DNA of 10,697 nucleotides, taken from positions 1-10,697 of the forward strand of contig MU617571.1 of the NCBI GenBank assembly GCA_025201705.1, read 5' to 3'. This DNA is from Dissophora ornata (lineage: Eukaryota > Mortierellomycota > Mortierellomycetes > Mortierellales > Mortierellaceae). Below, one piece after another: positions 9,394 through 10,697 of this stretch. The position numbers and the translations under genes were made by a program. The notes under the pieces were generated by a model. It searched no databases. It was given only the letters and a program-made list of their open reading frames with translations, and was not told where the DNA came from. Each line of letters starts with the position of its first letter. Position 1 is the stretch's first letter.

Positions 9394-9900
9394 CTATAGG
9401 CAATGAGAGCTGAGCGGCAGGAAGAACAGAGAAGAACAAGAGAAACTGAAGTTGAAGAGGCATTTCAGGAATGTGAACGCGATATGATTAACTCGTGCAA
9501 GATAACAGTTGACGCCCTTCGCGATACAAAGAAAAGACGATGTACGCTGCAATACCGTTCAAAGCACGGCGGCAGGATTGAAGAGGGCAGCACTCAAAGT
9601 CCAGGGATGTAACACTGTTGGGGGCGGGACGCAAGTGCCAATGAATAACCCACATTTTGTCAAATGAGCATCTCTCTGTGTCTAATATGGCCGCGCAGTG
9701 TTATTGACAAGGCTTATTTTCACTTGGGAAATACATTGAATCCTGTTCTATCACTGCTATTCGCGTCAAAAAGTCTTGACTCGCTTTTTGTTGAATTATA
9801 GGGCAATCCCAATACGACAATGATGAATGAGGAAGCGAATCAATGACCCATCGTGTGCGCGTCATGAAACTGTTGAGACGTACTCGTACCACTGCCCTGT
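9394..9900. other. unassigned region upstream of the Fanzor-like fragment
   Basis: A plus-strand frame at 9403-9612 (69 aa, very Glu/Arg-rich) and a minus-strand frame at 9892-9701 (63 aa) are present, neither recognised. On the minus strand, the bases just before 9394 are a long pyrimidine tract, as expected at an intron end. The charged plus-strand frame is therefore probably the purine-rich complement of an intron rather than a gene. A minus-strand stretch at about 9656-9490 is also open for some 55 codons, with no motif I can name. Confidence 0.3.
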
Positions 9901-10009
9901 CTATGATTCATTCATACGACGGGAAGGCGGTAAGACGCGCATTCGCACATGGTGCAAGACGAATACGATTTTGTCTTCTCACCGGTTTTGCTGCTGTAAA
10001 AATGTGTGT

Positions 10010-10114
10010 GCACACTTTTCAAAACTGGTCGCACACTTTTCAAAACCGGTCGCACACTTTTCAAAATTCGGTCGCACACTTTTGAAAACCGGTCGCACAC
10101 TTTTGAAAACCGGT
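10010..10114 (+). repeat. tandem array of five 21-bp units
   Basis: Units start at 10010, 10030, 10051, 10073 and 10094. The consensus is CGCACACTTTTSAAAACCGGT (S = C or G, written here as positions: CGCACAC, then four T, C or G, four A, then CCGGT). Unit 1 lacks the first C and has CTGGT, unit 3 has a one-base insertion (22 bp), and units 4 and 5 are identical and carry G at the variable base. Each unit therefore contains a T4-S-A4 tract, with ACCGGT at the end of units 2, 4 and 5. An inverted copy of the last half-unit (ACCGGTTTTG) lies at 9981-9990. No open frame through the array looks like a real protein. Confidence 0.97.
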
Positions 10115-10120
10115 ATGTGC

Positions 10121-10136
10121 CAGATTTTAAAATCTG
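10121..10136. repeat. perfect 16-bp palindrome with TTTTAAAA core
   Basis: CAGATTTTAAAATCTG is a perfect inverted repeat without a loop, six bases after the 21-bp array. A second, imperfect copy with the same TTTTAAAA core lies at 10164-10178, and the two cores are exactly 42 bp apart. Such symmetric sites can be bound by dimeric proteins; no specific factor is implied. Confidence 0.9.
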
Positions 10137-10231
10137 TTCGTCACGGAAAAGGAAATCTTTGTACAGTTTTAAAATCAGTGCATGTACTCCCCCGTCATTT
10201 GGGGAAATGCAATTTTAGGTTCGTGTTTGCC

Positions 10232-10251
10232 ACAGGTTGCAACAGGTCGCA
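10232..10251 (+). repeat. 10-bp tandem duplication
   Basis: ACAGGTTGCA is followed directly by ACAGGTCGCA, differing at one base. The second copy contains GGTCGCA, which also occurs at the unit junctions of the 21-bp array. Confidence 0.85.
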
Positions 10252-10372
10252 ATAGTAATTTTCATACCCAATTTTACAAATCCAAACTCGAAACACACTC
10301 CTTCAGGCTACTTCCCCCTGTACCCTCGAAACAATGAATTATATGCGCATAGTCGCATGGTCGACACAATGT

Positions 10373-10390
10373 CCGAAATCGAGATTTCGG
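10373..10390. repeat. inverted repeat with 8-bp arms and 2-nt spacer
   Basis: CCGAAATC and GATTTCGG are perfect reverse complements separated by GA. It could be a protein-binding site or part of a mobile-element end. No T-run follows it, so it is not presented as a terminator. Confidence 0.85.
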
Positions 10391-10419
10391 AAAATAGGGA
10401 AAGACCTTAAAATGGACGC

Positions 10420-10697
10420 ACAAAGGTCTCCTCCTCCTCCTCTCCTTCCTCCTCTCCTTCCTTCTCTCCTTCCTTCACTCCCTCTCTCATTCTCTTCTCA
10501 CCTCACGTCCACACTTCTCTCTCCTCACTCTGTTTTCTTTCTCAATCCACTTTCATTTTTCAGACACAAAAGCACTGCGTTTCCGTCTGACTGTAACCCC
10601 TGAAATTTAACAATTTACACACTTCACCCACATCACTATTACACACCCTGCCAAAACCAGCCCATTTTCCTCACAGCTCTTTTTGCACACTTTCCGC
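10420..10697 (+). promoter_or_regulatory. CT-rich region, probably upstream of a gene beyond the window
   Basis: About 130 bp (10428-10560) are almost pure pyrimidine on the plus strand, built of CCT, CTCCTT and CTTC blocks, ending in CATTTTTCAG at 10553-10562, which resembles a 3' splice site. The composition matches the region in front of the VPS9 gene at 270-1000, and by analogy this may be the promoter or leader of a plus-strand gene starting after 10697. No start codon in a convincing frame is visible. Confidence 0.35.

Noticed and set aside
9403..9612. 69-codon Glu/Arg-rich plus-strand gene
   Set aside because: The purine-rich composition is explained by the complement of a minus-strand polypyrimidine tract ahead of the splice acceptor at 9394; no recognisable motif.
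10010..10114. CRISPR array
   Set aside because: The 21-bp units are contiguous with no spacers between them, and the genome is eukaryotic by its spliced gene.
9827..10255. 142-codon plus-strand frame through the tandem repeats
   Set aside because: Most of it is the translation of the 21-bp units (7 codons each, FSKLVAH-like), which stay open because 21 is a multiple of three; flanking parts show no coding signature.

Overview
The window looks like nuclear DNA of an early-diverging filamentous fungus, most likely Mucoromycota and possibly a Mortierella relative. The reasons are one long gene broken by short GT-AG introns of 87-102 nt, long Ser/Gln-rich disordered stretches in its protein, CT-rich upstream DNA with poly(T) tracts, microsatellites, and a fragment resembling the C-terminus of a Fanzor (eukaryotic TnpB-like) protein. 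The taxonomic guess is inference; no rRNA or other marker is present.

Bases 1-1108 are low-complexity, pyrimidine-rich upstream DNA with no convincing gene. Bases 1109-7901 (+) hold the only intact gene I can defend: eight exons that join in phase into an open frame of 1842 codons. The middle of the protein carries a helical region and a VPS9 domain, the catalytic fold of guanine-nucleotide exchange factors for Rab5-type GTPases on early endosomes. It is preceded by an unassigned, probably beta-rich segment and flanked by very long disordered arms. Intron 1 (700 nt) is about seven times longer than the others and holds a CT/TCTG microsatellite and a possible cassette exon.

Bases 7902-9900 are a gene graveyard. 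On the minus strand there are pieces of an unrecognised decayed multi-exon gene (about 8127-9014), broken by an in-frame TGA and a probable one-base frameshift. Upstream of it on that strand is an 80-codon fragment (9151-9393) with the zinc-ribbon and RuvC-III signature of Fanzor/TnpB nucleases, without the rest of the enzyme.

Bases 9980-10400 are a structured non-coding block: five tandem copies of a 21-bp unit, two TTTTAAAA palindromes at nearly the same 21-bp phase, a 10-bp tandem duplication and a hairpin with 8-bp arms. It may be the end of an unidentified mobile element or an intrinsically curved regulatory segment. Bases 10420-10697 are again CT-rich and probably lie upstream of a gene outside the window. 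No operon-like or defence-system organisation is visible. The most novel-looking items are the phased repeat block and the VPS9 protein with its unassigned upstream domain.
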